A program made the translations under genes and the position numbers. Below, one piece after another: positions 1 to 11,606 of a DNA stretch of 35,808 nucleotides. The stretch lies in contig CAJWXK010000005.1 in NCBI GenBank assembly GCA_913048995.1, forward strand, positions 1 through 35,808. The letters run 5' to 3'. Origin of the DNA: an uncultured Synechococcus sp. GTDB lineage: Bacteria > Cyanobacteriota > Cyanobacteriia > PCC-6307 > Cyanobiaceae. Within the stretch, counting starts at the first letter, position 1, and every line of letters begins with the position of its first letter. Below the pieces are notes generated by a model. The model ran no database searches, was not told where the DNA came from, and saw only the letters and a program-made list of their open reading frames with translations.

Positions 1-1174
1 CTTCGTTGAAGCGCAACAGCAGCGAGAACAATGTGGTCTTGCCAGCGCCAGAAGGGCCCACCAGGGCCACGACCTGACCGGGTTCCACCGTCAGGTCCAA
101 CCCCTGTAGCACCGGCTTGCCGGCGTCGTAGGCAAAGCTGATTTGCTCAAGCCGCAGGCCACCTCGCAAGGGTGGAAGCGGCCTTGCATCAGGGCGATCA
201 GGCCGTTCCATCGGCTCAGCTTCAATCGCGCGAAGTCGGCCCAGGGAGGCCTGACCTTGCTGAAATTCATTGAAATTGGTGATCAATCGCGAGATCGGAT
301 CAATCAGGATCAGCAACGCAGTAATGAAGCTGCTGAAACCAGCACCGCTCAAGCCACCGGCGCTGATGCGCAATGCTCCGATCAGTAGCACCGCCAGAAT
401 GCCAGCGGCCTCGATGAAGCCAACAACTGGGTGCTGCAAAGCCAACAGCCTCATCGTGCGATATCGGGCGCGACGATGCAGCTCAATCTCTTCTTCAAAT
501 CGCTGTTGCAGCCAGGGTTCAGCCGCAAAGGCCCGCACGAGAGGCAATCCAGAGATGGCCTCACCCAACAGGCCCGCCAACTCGCTGACCTGCTGCTGAC
601 TGCGCTCAGCAGCAGTGAGTACTCGGGCGGCAAAGCTGCTCACCATGAGGGCCACAAGGGGCGCCAACATCAGTGTGGCCAGGGATAGTTGCCAGTCCAA
701 GACAACCATGTAACCGAACATCACCACGAGCTGGAGGATGCTCGGCACCGTCTCTTGGATGTTTTTGTAGATGACCTCGCCGATGCGATCAGCGTCCTCA
801 GTGAGGCGGTAGGTGAGATCCCCGGCCGAGAGGGTCTCCAGCGCTCCAAACTCCAAACGCTGTAGCCGGGCAAAGGATTGGCTGCGCAGCGACTGAGTCA
901 CATGCAGTGCCGGTGCCGCCAACAATGTGTCTTGGCCGAACTGGGCCAACTTCTGGATGAAAAACAGGGTGAGCGATATCGCGATCACCCGCAGCACCCG
1001 CGGGAAATCACCATCACCAATAGCAGGAATCAACTGACCGGCTTGGGCTGCCAGCAGCGGCCATGAGGCCACGAACACAAGCATGCAAAGCCCGCCGGAG
1101 ATCAACCGTCCCCGGTAGGGCTGCAACAGGGGAAGCAGCCTGCGGAAGCCGGCGCGGGTGGGTGGTGCAACCAT
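1..1174 (-). CDS. ABC transporter, fused permease/ATP-binding (MsbA-like exporter), C-terminus beyond left edge
   Basis: Own translation of the minus strand from ATG at 1174 (not in ORF track because it is open at the left edge): [28 protein letters not shown]..., multiple TM segments, then [49 protein letters not shown] with Walker A. Confidence 0.93.
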   Translation of the reverse strand, partial: MVAPPTRAGFRRLLPLLQPYRGRLISGGLCMLVFVASWPLLAAQAGQLIPAIGDGDFPRVLRVIAISLTLFFIQKLAQFGQDTLLAAPALHVTQSLRSQSFARLQRLEFGALETLSAGDLTYRLTEDADRIGEVIYKNIQETVPSILQLVVMFGYMVVLDWQLSLATLMLAPLVALMVSSFAARVLTAAERSQQQVSELAGLLGEAISGLPLVRAFAAEPWLQQRFEEEIELHRRARYRTMRLLALQHPVVGFIEAAGILAVLLIGALRISAGGLSGAGFSSFITALLILIDPISRLITNFNEFQQGQASLGRLRAIEAEPMERPDRPDARPLPPLRGGLRLEQISFAYDAGKPVLQGLDLTVEPGQVVALVGPSGAGKTTLFSLLLRFNE

Positions 1175-1210
1175 GGCGGCAGGCTACGCGCAGCGATTGC
1201 AGCGGCCTTC

Positions 1211-1420
1211 ATGAGACTCGATCAGCACCTCAAGTTTCAGGGCCTGGTCTCAACCGGTGGTGAGGCCAAGATCCGCATCCAGCAGGGTGAGGTTTCCGTC
1301 AACGGCGCGGTGGAGACACGCCGCGGGCGCAAGCTCAGCGCCGGAGATGTGGTGGAGCTGGCGGGACGCAGCTTCACAATCAAGGCACAGGCTGAAGATC
1401 AAGGATCAACCACCCTCTAG
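1211..1420 (+). CDS. RNA-binding S4 domain protein (YbcJ-like)
   Basis: 69 aa [50 protein letters not shown], typical S4 fold sequence. Confidence 0.85.
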   Translation: MRLDQHLKFQGLVSTGGEAKIRIQQGEVSVNGAVETRRGRKLSAGDVVELAGRSFTIKAQAEDQGSTTL

Positions 1421-1432
1421 GCTCGTCACCCC

Positions 1433-2200
1433 TTGGCATCAAAACGGGTGAGCACTGCGTCCCGTCCGGTGGTAATCGCTGGTAACTGGAAAATGCACAT
1501 GACCTGTGCGGAGGCCCGTGCCTTTGCACAGGACTTCCTGCCCTTGGTGGCTGAAGCTCCCAGCGAGCGGACCTTGGTACTGGCTCCTCCGTTCACTGCC
1601 ATGGCCGCCATGGAACAGGCCCTGAGTGGCAGCAACGTTCATCTTTCCAGCCAGAACGTGCACTGGGAGGGGAAGGGGGCCTTCACCGGAGAAATCTCCC
1701 CTGAGATGCTGCGAGAGTTCGGCGTGACCTACACAATCGTGGGGCATAGCGAACCGCGCAAATACTTCAGTGAGAGCGACGAGCAGATCAACCACCGCGC
1801 TAAGGCCTCTCAGGCCGCTGGTCTGATCCCAATCCTGTGTGTCGGCGAAAGCGACGCACAGCGTGAGGCCGGTGAGACCGAAAGAGTGATCCGCCGACAG
1901 GTGGAGCAGGGAATGGATGGGATAGACCCCGCCAAGCTGGTTGTGGCCTATGAACCGATCTGGGCCATTGGCACCGGCAAGACCTGCGCTTCAGATGAAG
2001 CCAACCGGGTCTGCGGCTTGATCCGCAACTGGGTGGGCTACCCGGACCTGACGATTCAATACGGCGGCTCAGTTAAGCCCGGAAACATTGATGAAATCAT
2101 GGCCCAGTCTGATATCGACGGAGTGTTGGTGGGCGGTGCCTCCCTCGATCCCGTCGGGTTTGCTCGCATTGCCAACTACCAGGTAAAAGCTGAGGTATGA
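1433..2200 (+). CDS. tpiA: Triose-phosphate isomerase
   Basis: [48 protein letters not shown] motifs. Start is TTG at 1433 or GTG at 1448. Confidence 0.97.
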   Translation: MASKRVSTASRPVVIAGNWKMHMTCAEARAFAQDFLPLVAEAPSERTLVLAPPFTAMAAMEQALSGSNVHLSSQNVHWEGKGAFTGEISPEMLREFGVTYTIVGHSEPRKYFSESDEQINHRAKASQAAGLIPILCVGESDAQREAGETERVIRRQVEQGMDGIDPAKLVVAYEPIWAIGTGKTCASDEANRVCGLIRNWVGYPDLTIQYGGSVKPGNIDEIMAQSDIDGVLVGGASLDPVGFARIANYQVKAEV

Positions 2201-3078
2201 GCCCGGCGGTCACCGACCGCCGCTGCCCTTGGGGGGCACGTACGGCTGTGATGGCCATCCTCAATCTCACCCCTGATTCCTTCAGCGATGGAGGGCAGCA
2301 TCGCGGGTTGCAGCGAGCCTGCCAGGCAGCCCACCGCATGGCAGCGCAAGGTGCTGACCTAATCGATCTTGGAGCCCAGAGCACCCGACCAGGTGCCCTT
2401 GATGTAGGGGCAGAAGAGGAACTCAGGCGCCTGCTGCCTGTGCTTCAGATGCTTGTTGCGGCGAGGCGAGAGGGTGATCTCCCCAGCGAACTGCTGATCT
2501 CGATCGACACATTTCTCGCACCGGTGGCTGCTGCGAGCCTCGATGCCGGCGCCGATTGGATCAATGACGTTTCTGGCGGGATGGGCGATGCAGCGATGCT
2601 GCCTCTGATCGCAGATCGCAACTGCCCCTACGTGCTGATGCACCGCCGCGGGGATGCCCGCACGATGAATGATCTGGCCTCCTACAAATCAGTGACCGAC
2701 GAGGTGGAGCAGGAGCTGCTGAAACGAACCGACGCTGCCCTGAAGGCGGGTGTCAGTACAGATCAAATTCTTTGGGACCCCGGCCTGGGATTTGCCAAGG
2801 CAAGCACTCACAACCTCACCCTGCTGCAAAGGCTGCCCCAGCTGGCCGCTCACGGCTTCCCCCTACTGGTGGGTCCGTCACGCAAGCGATTCATTGGCGA
2901 GGTTCTCAGCGAGCCGCGTCCCAAGGCCCGCATTTGGGGCACAGCAGCCAGCGTCTGCAGTGCCATCGCCGGTGGTGCACGAGTGATCAGGGTGCATGAC
3001 GTAGGCCCCATCGCTCAAACCTGCCGCATGGCAGACGCGCTCTGGCCCCGGAGCAAGGAGCTCAGCCCAGCCGCTTGA
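2197..3078 (+). CDS. folP: Dihydropteroate synthase
   Basis: [55 protein letters not shown]. Overlaps tpiA stop by ATGA. Confidence 0.96.
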   Translation: MSPAVTDRRCPWGARTAVMAILNLTPDSFSDGGQHRGLQRACQAAHRMAAQGADLIDLGAQSTRPGALDVGAEEELRRLLPVLQMLVAARREGDLPSELLISIDTFLAPVAAASLDAGADWINDVSGGMGDAAMLPLIADRNCPYVLMHRRGDARTMNDLASYKSVTDEVEQELLKRTDAALKAGVSTDQILWDPGLGFAKASTHNLTLLQRLPQLAAHGFPLLVGPSRKRFIGEVLSEPRPKARIWGTAASVCSAIAGGARVIRVHDVGPIAQTCRMADALWPRSKELSPAA

Positions 3079-3706
3079 GGCAGAGCTCCTCAAACGCAGG
3101 ACGCAGCAGATAGGGGTATTCCCCCACCCAAAGACGGGCCTGAGGGACCCAAGCATCACTGATCCGGGCAATGCGGGAGAAATCCGGCCGTTCGGCCAGC
3201 ACCAGACAGCGGATGACCATGCCTCGGCGAATGGCCTTGTGTTTTTTATCGAGCGGAAACCTCAGCTGACCGAGATATCCCTCCTCATCCTCCAATTCGA
3301 GGCAGAGCCAGGTGCGGCGATTCTCCACGGTCTCAAGCCGACCGAGACGGTCGGTGGTCTCCTGACGCCCTTCCAGCCGCTCCCTCGTAAACAAATCAGC
3401 GATCTCACCTTCAAAGAGAGCAGCTGCGGGAAACCGGCGCAGCTGAGCATTGCGACTGCCGGCCTGAATAATCGGTCCCCAGAGGATATAGAGCAGCATC
3501 ACCAGCCCAACGACAAGCCAGACGCTGCCCCAGCGGCTTCCGAAGCCACCCTGGGAGAGGAGGAGAGGGATCACACCACCGATAGAGGAGATCAACAGCC
3601 GCTGCAGCAGCTGCTGCGGAGAACCCGAGCAGTAGGAAAACTGTGGTCCGCTGGCCACCGCAGGGATCAGCCGCTGCAGCTCGCCTGGCTTGAGGGGAAG
3701 AAGCAT
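3062..3706 (-). CDS. Conserved cyanobacterial-type membrane protein of unknown function
   Basis: 214 aa ORF with TM segments (LLISSIGGVIPLLL, VWLVVGLVMLLYILWGPII); 3' end overlaps folP 3' end by 17 bp. Confidence 0.75.
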   Translation of the reverse strand: MLLPLKPGELQRLIPAVASGPQFSYCSGSPQQLLQRLLISSIGGVIPLLLSQGGFGSRWGSVWLVVGLVMLLYILWGPIIQAGSRNAQLRRFPAAALFEGEIADLFTRERLEGRQETTDRLGRLETVENRRTWLCLELEDEEGYLGQLRFPLDKKHKAIRRGMVIRCLVLAERPDFSRIARISDAWVPQARLWVGEYPYLLRPAFEELCLKRLG

Positions 3707-3726
3707 GGGCCCAGTGTCCTCGGAGA

Positions 3727-4548
3727 TCAGATCAACCGCTCAAGGCCATAGATCAGCCCCTTCAGCTGCCTCATTTTGCGAATCGTGAGCAGCACTCCAG
3801 GCATGTAGGAGGCTCTGTCAAAGGTGTCATGTCGAAGGACGTAGCGCTCACCAAGGGCTCCGAACTGCACCTCCTGGTGAGCGACCAGTCCCGGCAGACG
3901 GATCGAGTGCAACCTCAGTCCGCTGGGGCGCTCGCCGCCGCGGCTGCCAGCCAGCGTCTCGTGCTCCTCCACCTCCTGGGGATTGAATTGCTTACCAAGG
4001 TCCTCCATCAACTCAGCAGTCTTAATGCAGGTGCCGCTTGGGGCATCCGCCTTGCGGTTGTGATGCAGCTCAACCAGCTCAGCGTGGTCGTAAAAGCGAG
4101 CCGCCGCCGCCGCGGCCTGCTGCAACAGCACCATGCCAACGGAAAAATTCGGGATCACCGCAGCACCCATCGAAGCCTTCTCGGCAAAGCCACCAAGCTC
4201 CTGCAGCTGCTCAGGCGACAGACCAGTGGTGCCAATGACCGGGGTGACGCCATAAGCGATAGCGGCACGGGTGTGCTCGTAGACCACCTTGGGGTGGGTG
4301 AAATCGACCAACACCGCACCCGGGTGTTGCTGACTGACCAAGCAGAGAGTCCCCTCAAAGTCACCGCTGAGGGCCACCTCCAGCTCACCAAGACCAAGAG
4401 CAAGACCTGCATCCTCCCCTTCCTTTCCGGGGCAGGTGTCAATGGCTCCTACCAGCTGGCAGTCCGCAGCACCATGCACGGCTTTGATCACCTCGGCCCC
4501 CATTCGACCAAGGGCACCGGCCACCACGACTGGGATCTGGTCTGTCAT
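3727..4548 (-). CDS. dapB: 4-hydroxy-tetrahydrodipicolinate reductase
   Basis: [45 protein letters not shown] motifs. Confidence 0.97.
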   Translation of the reverse strand: MTDQIPVVVAGALGRMGAEVIKAVHGAADCQLVGAIDTCPGKEGEDAGLALGLGELEVALSGDFEGTLCLVSQQHPGAVLVDFTHPKVVYEHTRAAIAYGVTPVIGTTGLSPEQLQELGGFAEKASMGAAVIPNFSVGMVLLQQAAAAAARFYDHAELVELHHNRKADAPSGTCIKTAELMEDLGKQFNPQEVEEHETLAGSRGGERPSGLRLHSIRLPGLVAHQEVQFGALGERYVLRHDTFDRASYMPGVLLTIRKMRQLKGLIYGLERLI

Positions 4549-4615
4549 AAAGCGCTACGCCAGGCACGAGTTGTTGAGTCTGTCCGTAATCTTTCCTAAT
4601 CGCCAGTCCGCGCGC

Positions 4616-7600
4616 ATGTTCACCCAGGTCCGTTCCTCCAGCCGTCGCATCAGCCCTGAAGCAGCTGAAGGCCGGTCAGTGATGCGGGCTGTGTACGTCG
4701 TACTCGAACCCCAATACCAGAACGCCCTGACTCAGGCCGCCAACAGCCTCAATGACTTGGGCGGCGACTTGGCCGTGGACCTCTCGGGCTACCTGATCGA
4801 GGAACTCCGAGATCCTGAAAACTATTCCCAGTTTTGTGCGGATGTAGCAGAGGCCGATGTGTTCATCGCCTCGCTGATCTTCATCGAGGATCTGGCCCAA
4901 AAAGTGGTGGATGCCGTCGCTCCCCACCGAGACCGCCTTAAGGCCGCTGTCGTATTCCCCTCCATGCCCGAGGTGATGCGTCTCAACAAACTGGGCAGCT
5001 TCTCGATGGCCCAGCTCGGCCAGAGCAAGAGCGCTATCGCCAACTTCATGCGCAAGCGCAAGGAGGCCGGCGGGGCCGGCTTCCAGGACGCCATGCTCAA
5101 GTTGCTCAACACGCTGCCGACGGTGCTCAAGTACCTGCCCGTGGAGAAGGCGCAGGACGCACGCAGCTTCATGTTGAGCTTCCAGTATTGGCTGGGAGGA
5201 ACGCCAGACAACCTCCGCAACTTCCTGCTGATGCTGGCCGATAAATACGTCTACCCCAAAGGAGAAGACAGCCGGCCAAGAATCGAGGTAGCGGAGCCTG
5301 TGGTGTTCCCCGACCAGGGCATCTGGCACCCCATGGCCCCCGCCATGTTTGAGGACCTCAAGGAGTATCTGAACTGGTACGAGAATCGCAGTGAGGTGGG
5401 CGGCGGCCCCTTGATCGGTCTGGTGCTGCAGCGCAGCCACATCGTGACCGGGGATGACGCCCACTACGTGGCCCTGATCCAGGAGTTGGAGTATCGGGGT
5501 GCCCGCGTGATCCCGGTCTTCTGCGGTGGTTTGGACTTCTCCAAACCGGTGAACAGCTTCTTCTTTGATCCCCTCAACCCGGATAGCTCGGTTGTGGATG
5601 CTGCGGTCTCCTTAACCGGTTTTGCCCTGGTGGGCGGCCCTGCCCGTCAGGACCATCCAAAGGCGATCGACACCCTCAAGCGACTTAATCGCCCCTACAT
5701 GGTGGCCTTGCCTCTGGTGTTCCAAACCACACAAGAGTGGGAGGCTAGCGACCTAGGCCTACACCCAGTACAGGTTGCGCTGCAGATCGCCATCCCCGAG
5801 CTCGATGGCGCCATTGAACCGATCGTGCTGAGCGGCCGCGATGACGCCACAGGCAAGGCCCACACCCTGCAGGACCGTGTCGATGCCATAGCCGAACGAG
5901 CTATCCGCTGGGCCAACCTCCGTGCCAAGCCTCGTACAGACAAGAAGCTTGCGATCACGGTCTTCAGCTTCCCGCCTGACAAAGGCAATGTCGGCACCGC
6001 GGCTTACCTCGATGTGTTCGGTTCGATCCACCGGGTGCTCGAGGAGATGCGAAAGCGCGGCTATCAGGTAGGTGACGTGCCGGTCAACCCCAAGGCCCTC
6101 ATGGACCTGGTCCTGACCGACGCCGAAGCGCTGGAAGGCTCACCAGAGCTTGCGATCGCTCATCGCATGAGCGTGGAGGAGTACGAGCGTCTGACCCCAT
6201 ATCACCAGCGACTGGAGGAAAACTGGGGCAAGGCCCCGGGCGAGCTAAACAGCGATGGCCAAAACCTACTGATCTTCGGGCGGCACTTTGGCAACGTATT
6301 TATCGGCGTGCAGCCCACCTTCGGCTACGAAGGTGATCCGATGCGCCTGCTGTATTCCCGAAGCGCTAGCCCCCACCATGGCTTCGCCGCTTACTACACC
6401 TATCTGGAAAAGATCTGGGGTGCCGACGCGGTTTTGCACTTCGGCACCCACGGCTCGCTCGAATTCATGCCTGGCAAGCAAATGGGCATGAGCGATACCT
6501 GCTATCCAGACAGCCTGATCGGAGCCCTGCCGAACCTCTACTACTACGCGGCTAACAACCCCTCGGAAGCCACGATCGCCAAGCGTCGTGGCTACGCCTC
6601 CACCATCAGCTACCTCACCCCGCCGGCAGAGAACGCCGGTCTTTACAAAGGGCTGAAGGAGCTGGGCGAGCTAGTTGGCTCCTACCAACAGTTGCGTGAG
6701 AGCAGCCGTGGTGTACAGATCGTCAACGCCATCGTCGAGACCTCAAGGCTCTGCAACCTCGACAAGGACGTGAGTCTTCCTGATCAGGACGCCTCAGAGC
6801 TGAGCGAAGAGGAGCGTGACGGTGTCGTAGGGGCGGTCTACCGCCAGCTGATGGAGATCGAAAGTCGTCTGCTGCCCTGCGGCTTGCACACCATCGGCAA
6901 ACCCCCGACAGCTGAAGAGGCGATTGCCACGCTCGTAAGTATTGCCGCACTCGAGCGAGAAGAAGAAGGCATCCGCTCACTTCCCTCGCTGTTAGCAGAA
7001 AGCATCGGGCGCAGCATCGAGGATGTCTACCGCGGAAACGACGAAGGCATCCTGGCCGATGTCGAACTCAACCAGCGGATCACCGAAACCTGCCGCTTGG
7101 CAGTCGGTGCCATGGTTAAAGCGGTCACGGGCCGCGATGGCCGCGTCACCATGCAGCAGAACTTTGGCTGGCTGCTGAAACTGCTGGAGCGCTTCGGAAT
7201 CAAGCTGCCCAGCCCTTGGCTGACCGCCTGCCGCCAGGCTTGCTTCGAGGCAGTCAACCCCGAGGAACTCGAAACGCTCTTCGGATATCTGCGCTTCTGC
7301 CTGGAGCAGATCTGTGCCGATCAGGAGATGGAAAGCCTGCTGAAGGCCCTCGATGGTGAGTACGTACTGCCTGGTCCCGGCGGTGATCCGATCCGTAATC
7401 CCGGAGTGTTGCCCAGCGGTAAGAACATCCATGCCCTGGATCCTCAGGCCATTCCCACCCGTGCTGCGGTTGCAGCCGCCAAGGTGGTAGTTGACCGTCT
7501 GATTGAGCGCCAGAAAGCAGAGCAAGGTGCCTGGCCTGAGACCATCGCCTGCGTGCTCTGGGGCACGGACAACATCAAGACATACGGCGAGTCGCTAGCC

Positions 7601-8605
7601 CAAATTCTTTGGTTCATTGGCGTTCGACCGGTGCCTGACTCCCTTGGCCGCGTCAACAAGCTTGAGCTGATCTCCCTGGAGGAACTTGGCCGTCCCCGCA
7701 TCGATGTCGTGGTGAACTGCTCAGGGGTATTCCGCGATCTGTTCATCAACCAAATGGCCCTGATCGATCAGGGCGTGAAGATGGCAGCTGAGGCTGATGA
7801 GCCTCTGGAGCAGAACTTTGTTCGTGCCCATGCGATGGATCAGGCTGAATCCCAGGGGAGCAGCCTGCGGGATGCCGCTACGCGGGTGTTCTCAAATGCC
7901 AGTGGCAGCTACAGCTCCAACGTGAATCTGGCGGTGGAGAACAGCACCTGGGAGGAAGAAAACGAGTTGCAGGAGATGTATCTCAAGCGAAAGACCTTTG
8001 CCTTTAATGCCGACAACCCCGGCGAAATGGACCAGAAGCGTGAGGTATTTGAATCGGCCATGAAGACCGCCGATGTCACCTTCCAGAACCTGGATTCCGC
8101 TGAGATCTCACTCACCGATGTGAGTCACTATTTCGACTCCGATCCAACCAAGCTGATTAAAGGCTTGCGTGATGACGGCAAGGAACCCTCGAGCTATATC
8201 GCCGACACCACAACCGCCAATGCACAGGTGCGCAGCTTGAGTGAAACCATCCGGTTGGACTCGCGCACCAAGCTGCTCAATCCAAAGTGGTATGAGGGCA
8301 TGCTTGATTCGGGATACGAAGGTGTACGCGAAGTCGCGAAGCGACTCAATTTCACCTTGGGCTGGAGCGCAACCAGCGGAGCGGTGGACAACTTTGTCTA
8401 CGAGGAAGCGAACGAGACTTTCATCAACGATCCAGAGATGCGCAAGAGGCTGATGGAGCTCAATCCCCACAGCTTCCGCAGGATTGTCAGCACCCTGCTG
8501 GAGGTGAACGGCCGCGGCTACTGGGAGACCAGTGACGAGAACATCCAACAGCTACAGGAGCTGTATCAGGAGATCGAGGATCGGATCGAGGGCGTGAGCA
8601 GCTGA
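4616..8605 (+). CDS. chlH: Magnesium chelatase subunit H
   Basis: 1329 aa from ATG 4616 (ORF track start 4436 overextends into dapB). [71 protein letters not shown]. Confidence 0.96.
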   Translation: MFTQVRSSSRRISPEAAEGRSVMRAVYVVLEPQYQNALTQAANSLNDLGGDLAVDLSGYLIEELRDPENYSQFCADVAEADVFIASLIFIEDLAQKVVDAVAPHRDRLKAAVVFPSMPEVMRLNKLGSFSMAQLGQSKSAIANFMRKRKEAGGAGFQDAMLKLLNTLPTVLKYLPVEKAQDARSFMLSFQYWLGGTPDNLRNFLLMLADKYVYPKGEDSRPRIEVAEPVVFPDQGIWHPMAPAMFEDLKEYLNWYENRSEVGGGPLIGLVLQRSHIVTGDDAHYVALIQELEYRGARVIPVFCGGLDFSKPVNSFFFDPLNPDSSVVDAAVSLTGFALVGGPARQDHPKAIDTLKRLNRPYMVALPLVFQTTQEWEASDLGLHPVQVALQIAIPELDGAIEPIVLSGRDDATGKAHTLQDRVDAIAERAIRWANLRAKPRTDKKLAITVFSFPPDKGNVGTAAYLDVFGSIHRVLEEMRKRGYQVGDVPVNPKALMDLVLTDAEALEGSPELAIAHRMSVEEYERLTPYHQRLEENWGKAPGELNSDGQNLLIFGRHFGNVFIGVQPTFGYEGDPMRLLYSRSASPHHGFAAYYTYLEKIWGADAVLHFGTHGSLEFMPGKQMGMSDTCYPDSLIGALPNLYYYAANNPSEATIAKRRGYASTISYLTPPAENAGLYKGLKELGELVGSYQQLRESSRGVQIVNAIVETSRLCNLDKDVSLPDQDASELSEEERDGVVGAVYRQLMEIESRLLPCGLHTIGKPPTAEEAIATLVSIAALEREEEGIRSLPSLLAESIGRSIEDVYRGNDEGILADVELNQRITETCRLAVGAMVKAVTGRDGRVTMQQNFGWLLKLLERFGIKLPSPWLTACRQACFEAVNPEELETLFGYLRFCLEQICADQEMESLLKALDGEYVLPGPGGDPIRNPGVLPSGKNIHALDPQAIPTRAAVAAAKVVVDRLIERQKAEQGAWPETIACVLWGTDNIKTYGESLAQILWFIGVRPVPDSLGRVNKLELISLEELGRPRIDVVVNCSGVFRDLFINQMALIDQGVKMAAEADEPLEQNFVRAHAMDQAESQGSSLRDAATRVFSNASGSYSSNVNLAVENSTWEEENELQEMYLKRKTFAFNADNPGEMDQKREVFESAMKTADVTFQNLDSAEISLTDVSHYFDSDPTKLIKGLRDDGKEPSSYIADTTTANAQVRSLSETIRLDSRTKLLNPKWYEGMLDSGYEGVREVAKRLNFTLGWSATSGAVDNFVYEEANETFINDPEMRKRLMELNPHSFRRIVSTLLEVNGRGYWETSDENIQQLQELYQEIEDRIEGVSS

Positions 8606-8669
8606 GCGCCACAAGCGCCCTTCACAGATCGAAACATTGCGTTACGATACTTAGAGATTGCAGATCGGT

Positions 8670-8918
8670 ATGACCTCTTCTTCCGCCACCACCACCCTGC
8701 GTGGTGCCGTTGTCACCACTGAAGACGGTGGTCGCCTCAACGCCTTCGCAGCTGAGCCCCGCATGCAAGTTGTGGACGCCGACAACGGCTGGGGTTTCCA
8801 CCAACGGGCCGAAAAACTCAATGGCCGCATGGCCATGCTTGGTTTCATTGCCCTACTGGCAACAGAAATTGCTCTCGGTGGAGAAGCATTCACCCACGGC
8901 CTCCTTGGCATCGGCTGA
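8670..8918 (+). CDS. hli: High-light-inducible protein (HLIP / one-helix CAB-like)
   Basis: Chlorophyll-binding motif [23 protein letters not shown] at 8670. Confidence 0.92.
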   Translation: MTSSSATTTLRGAVVTTEDGGRLNAFAAEPRMQVVDADNGWGFHQRAEKLNGRMAMLGFIALLATEIALGGEAFTHGLLGIG

Positions 8919-8950
8919 TCACACCGAATAGATCAGCAACAGACACCTTT

Positions 8951-8981
8951 CCCGCGGCAGAATTTCTGTCGCGGGTTTTTT
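8951..8981 (+). terminator. Rho-independent terminator of hli
   Basis: CCCGCGGCAGAATTTCTGTCGCGGGTTTTTT: 11-bp stem (one G-U in RNA), 3-nt loop, 6 T's. Confidence 0.88.
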
Positions 8982-10139
8982 ATGAGCGCACATCCAGCCA
9001 ACTACTCCGCCATAGTCCGTGGTGCCGGTCCCACCGGCAGCCTGGCAGCACTGGCCATGGCACGAGCCGGGTGGCAAGTGACCCTTTATGACCCCAGTGA
9101 TGCCGCTGCCTTAGTAGGGCGCCGCAGGGCCTATGCCCTCACCCATTCCAGCTGCAAGTTGTTGCAGAGATTGGACCTTTGGGACGCAATGGCCCCCCAT
9201 TGCCATCCCTTTGATCGCTTGGAGCTGCGGGATCTCGGCAGCCGATCCCAAACAGCATTTGCTGTCCCCGACGCCGTGGGCTGGATCGTTGAGCACCAAG
9301 CGCTGCAAAAAGAGCTGCTTGAAGCCTGCAACCACCACCCCGGAGTGCAGCTGTCCCTCGGGCAGGAGGCATCGATCGCCCCTGACAGGGATCAACTAAC
9401 AGTGATCGCAGAAGGTGGTAGATCCCCATCACGTCTTGACCTTGGGATTGGCTTCAGCGGTTTTCGTTATCGCCAGGGCTGCCTGACGGCGTTAGTTCAG
9501 CTCGATCGCCACTGCTCCCCAACAACCGCCTGGGAGTTGTTCTGCCCTGAAGGGCCACTCGCCGTGCTTCCCCTGGGAGAAGGCAGGACCCAGGTGGTAT
9601 GGAGCGCGCCCCAGCAGCGCTGTGAACAACGCACCAACCTCAGCGATGAGGCATTTCTGGAGCAACTCAATACCGCCCTCCCCAGCGAGGTAAACGCCAT
9701 TGGCCTGCATGATCAGCCGGCCTGGTTCCCTGTGGAATGGCGCATCGCCAGCCGACTAGGGCGTGGCAACACCCTGCTGTGCGGAGAGAGCGCTCATCGC
9801 TGCCATCCTGTGGGAGGGCAGGGCCTCAATCTCTGCTGGCGGGATGTGGAAACCCTGGCACGCCTCGCATCGGATCCGCACTGTGATGTTCGCTCTTTGG
9901 TCAGGCGCTATAGCCGCCGTCGGTGGCTGGATCTGCTGGGAGTACTGCTGGCAACCGACTTCCTCGTGCGCCTCTTCTCCAACCGCAACCGACTGTTATT
10001 AATTCTGAGGCGCTTGGCGATCAGCCTGCTCAACTACAGCGCACCGCTGCGGCGGCGGAGCCTGAATTTGGCGACTTATGGACCAAAAGGAATACTCTTG
10101 ACAACCGGGTGGCAGCAGCTGAATAATCAACCCTCTTAA
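8982..10139 (+). CDS. FAD-dependent monooxygenase, UbiH/COQ6 family
   Basis: N-terminal AIVRGAGPTGSLAALAMARAGWQVTLYD (GxGxxG), C-terminal NTLLCGESAHRCHPVGGQGLNLCWRDVETLA, the FAD-binding motif of this family. Confidence 0.88.
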   Translation: MSAHPANYSAIVRGAGPTGSLAALAMARAGWQVTLYDPSDAAALVGRRRAYALTHSSCKLLQRLDLWDAMAPHCHPFDRLELRDLGSRSQTAFAVPDAVGWIVEHQALQKELLEACNHHPGVQLSLGQEASIAPDRDQLTVIAEGGRSPSRLDLGIGFSGFRYRQGCLTALVQLDRHCSPTTAWELFCPEGPLAVLPLGEGRTQVVWSAPQQRCEQRTNLSDEAFLEQLNTALPSEVNAIGLHDQPAWFPVEWRIASRLGRGNTLLCGESAHRCHPVGGQGLNLCWRDVETLARLASDPHCDVRSLVRRYSRRRWLDLLGVLLATDFLVRLFSNRNRLLLILRRLAISLLNYSAPLRRRSLNLATYGPKGILLTTGWQQLNNQPS

Positions 10140-10225
10140 GGAGCTCTTAACAGCCATCTGATCCGGCCATGGGCACACTCTTGGCCGGAGGGGTTGTCTT
10201 TTCTCCACCTCCCCCCGCTGCGGCC

Positions 10226-10438
10226 ATGGTGATCACCACCACGCCACAACCTGTCCCCCCCACGGCCTTGGTGGAGTACCTACGCCGGGACATCGGCTTG
10301 AGCGAGGACGCGCTGGCTCTTGGTGTTCGACAGGCGATCCAGGAGCAGGCACCGCTGGCAGTCACCCTGTGGCGTTTCGGTCTGCTCAGCCTTGGCCAAC
10401 TCGATCAGGTGCTCGATTGGCAGGAGCATCAAAACTGA
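10226..10438 (+). CDS. DUF2949 family protein
   Basis: LVEYLRRDIGLSEDALALGVRQAIQEQAPLAVTLWRFGLLSLGQLDQVLDWQ resembles cyanobacterial DUF2949; ATG at 10226. Confidence 0.75.
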   Translation: MVITTTPQPVPPTALVEYLRRDIGLSEDALALGVRQAIQEQAPLAVTLWRFGLLSLGQLDQVLDWQEHQN

Positions 10439-10446
10439 ACACGAAC

Positions 10447-10466
10447 TCAGTACTGATCAGTACTGA
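10447..10466. repeat. 20-bp perfect palindrome TCAGTACTGATCAGTACTGA
   Basis: Reverse complement is identical; made of two tandem copies of the palindromic TCAGTACTGA core sharing the central bases; spans the apt stop codon. Confidence 0.9.
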
Positions 10467-11005
10467 ATCAACGCTTCTACAGGCACTCCATCCGTAAGCC
10501 TGGAGCGGCCCTCCAAGGCAGTCAGTTCAATCACAAAACCGAACCCGCAAAGCACACCACCCGCCTGCTGAACCAACTGAGCGCAGGCAGCAGCAGTGCC
10601 TCCAGTTGCCAACAGATCATCAATCACGAGAACCCGAGGACCACCCTCGAGGGAGCCCTGGACGATCTCTAGACGATCACTGCCATATTCAAGGTCGTAT
10701 TCCACCGCATCGACCGGCCCGGGAAGCTTGCCGGGCTTACGGACCGGCACAAAACCAAGGCCCATGGATACCGCGAGAGTGTGCCCCACTAGGAACCCTC
10801 GAGCCTCAATGCCGACAATCAGCTCAGGCTTGAGATGCGAAAGCCGCTGCTTCAGCCCTGCCAGCACGAGGTCCCAGGACGCCGGATCGCGCATCAACGG
10901 GGTGAGGTCGCGGAAGAGGATGCCGGGCTTAGGAAAATCAGGCACATCACGAACTAACGGACGCAACTGCGCATCAAGGCCGGCGGGCGAGGTGTCTGAA
11001 CTCAT
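10457..11005 (-). CDS. apt: Adenine phosphoribosyltransferase
   Basis: [54 protein letters not shown] loop. Confidence 0.97.
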   Translation of the reverse strand: MSSDTSPAGLDAQLRPLVRDVPDFPKPGILFRDLTPLMRDPASWDLVLAGLKQRLSHLKPELIVGIEARGFLVGHTLAVSMGLGFVPVRKPGKLPGPVDAVEYDLEYGSDRLEIVQGSLEGGPRVLVIDDLLATGGTAAACAQLVQQAGGVLCGFGFVIELTALEGRSRLTDGVPVEALIQY

Positions 11006-11015
11006 GACAGAAAGG

Positions 11016-11606
11016 ATGACGGCATCAGTGCCCGGCTGGCATCATCGCAGCTATTGCCATCGGGCCTTGATCGCATCCGCCGCACCACCCGCCCAGATCC
11101 GGCTGCCACGCCGCGGGATGGAGCGGCTTGATCTACTGCTGCTGGCTATTGAAGCCCTCGACCTCCATGGCAGTGAGGCCATGGTCTGGAGCTGCCAGCA
11201 ACTGGAACTCAAGGAGTCCTTTCCTGATCGGGTGGCGTTATGGAAATCGCGATGCCGCAATCCCCTGCGCCGGGCCAGCCGCCGCGGCGAACTCAGCCTG
11301 GGAGAACGTCAAGGGTTGATCGAGCTGGCCTGCATGCTCTCGGAGCGTCTCTATCCAATGCTGCGCCAGCTCCTATCCAGCAACGAACCGGAGGAGCTCA
11401 ACCGTCAGCGATGGGGCCTTTTCCGGGATCGTTACAACGAACTGGTTCGCGAGCGCATGAATGGCCGCCGCGGCGCCATCCGTCAATTGCTGGATCCTGA
11501 ACAAGGTGAAGAGTTGCGCCGTGACATGGTGCTGACCTTGGCCTTCTGCGCAGGCCCCGGCGGCGTGCAACGGTTGGAGGCCAGCCTGCTGGACGGCAGC
11601 CGATGA
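11016..11606 (+). CDS. DUF3038 family protein
   Basis: [37 protein letters not shown]...[30 protein letters not shown] resembles cyanobacterial DUF3038. Start ATG 11016 or 11004; ORF track start overextends antisense to apt. Confidence 0.8.
   Translation: MTASVPGWHHRSYCHRALIASAAPPAQIRLPRRGMERLDLLLLAIEALDLHGSEAMVWSCQQLELKESFPDRVALWKSRCRNPLRRASRRGELSLGERQGLIELACMLSERLYPMLRQLLSSNEPEELNRQRWGLFRDRYNELVRERMNGRRGAIRQLLDPEQGEELRRDMVLTLAFCAGPGGVQRLEASLLDGSR

Noticed and set aside
3829-4599. 256-aa plus-strand ORF opposite dapB
   Set aside because: Antisense to a clear dapB; no recognisable motifs.
4676-5464. 262-aa minus-strand ORF inside chlH
   Set aside because: Antisense shadow ORF in high-GC coding DNA; His/Gln-rich composition and no domain; chlH frame is unambiguous.
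6152-6159. GCGATCGC (HIP1-like octamer) in chlH
   Set aside because: I noticed only this occurrence and no enrichment; not a meaningful repeat.
6992-7525. 177-aa minus-strand ORF inside chlH
   Set aside because: Shadow ORF of chlH codon usage; no recognisable family.
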